Shown piece after piece: positions 51,189-51,194 of a DNA stretch of 51,194 nucleotides (positions are counted from its first letter, which is position 1; the number at the start of each line of letters is the position of its first letter). The DNA is taken from NCBI GenBank assembly GCA_026710795.1, contig JAPOQK010000114.1, positions 1 to 51,194 on the forward strand, given 5' to 3'. The position numbers and the translations under genes were made by a program. This stretch comes from Candidatus Poribacteria bacterium (GTDB lineage Bacteria; Poribacteria; WGA-4E; WGA-3G). Below the pieces are notes generated by a model, which searched no databases, was not told the DNA's origin, and was given only the letters and a program-made list of their open reading frames with translations.

Positions 51189-51194
51189 GTATAT

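Larger units (their letters stand above)
50517..51194. other. Repeat-rich non-coding region at the window end
   Basis: No credible gene is seen on either strand in these 678 bases. The stretch holds an inverted repeat after the last gene, a palindrome AACACGTGTT (50822-50831) beside TATAAT (50831-50836), tandem 30-bp units, two 35-bp palindromic elements and repeated AAAGATACAGT boxes. Open frames over the repeats are made of the repeated units themselves. Confidence 0.7.

Overview
The window looks like an AT-rich Gram-negative chromosome, most probably from the Candidatus Poribacteria or a close relative. The grounds are an outer-membrane porin, a Wzi-type barrel, TonB and a lipoprotein, plus exported proteins that pair two dockerin-like calcium repeats with a C-terminal PNPFNPETWIPY sorting-type tail, and tandem sulfatases. 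The assignment is inference from protein style, since no rRNA or other marker is present. No tRNA, rRNA, transposase, integrase or CRISPR array was recognised.

Layout. 1-4509: the 3' part of an unrecognised gene with a strong terminator, then a porin-like protein and a BCCT betaine/choline-type transporter. 4848-10858 (minus strand): a 1491-residue protein with an N-terminal Mrr-like nuclease, a STAND-type NTPase and a long helical C-terminus, resembling Avs antiphage sensors, preceded by a TrpD-like gene. 11345-15453: the two-gene bacterial RNA repair cassette, Hen1 and Pnkp, behind a perfect consensus promoter.

15559-40661 is a surface glycan locus. It holds two glycosyltransferases, a methyltransferase, an SDR epimerase, a MurJ-like flippase, a Wzy-like polymerase, four sulfotransferases, a membrane-anchored GH51-like hydrolase, three tandem Tat-exported sulfatases, a Wzi-family barrel and a WcaJ-type initiating sugar transferase. 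Together these suggest a Wzx/Wzy-type pathway for a sulfated polysaccharide that is also edited or consumed by the encoded sulfatases. Tight overlaps from 22374 to 30722 imply one transcript. A secreted FG-GAP/ASPIC protein with the same tail as the sulfatases lies inside the locus.

40685-42478 (minus): an SDR oxidoreductase and a TonB-like protein. 42835-47786: a fused TRAP permease, a DUF3311-like small membrane protein, a sodium:solute symporter and a glycosyltransferase, behind a structured leader. 47828-50516: an EamA-like half transporter, an ECF sigma factor and a DUF4097-type beta-repeat protein. 50517-51194 is non-coding and carries a 30-bp tandem repeat and two copies of a 35-bp palindromic element.

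The most notable items are the Avs-like STAND nuclease next to RNA repair genes, the sulfated-glycan locus that encodes both sulfotransferases and sulfatases, the union of Tat signal, dockerin and sorting tail in one protein family, and several candidate RNA-level control elements near start codons.
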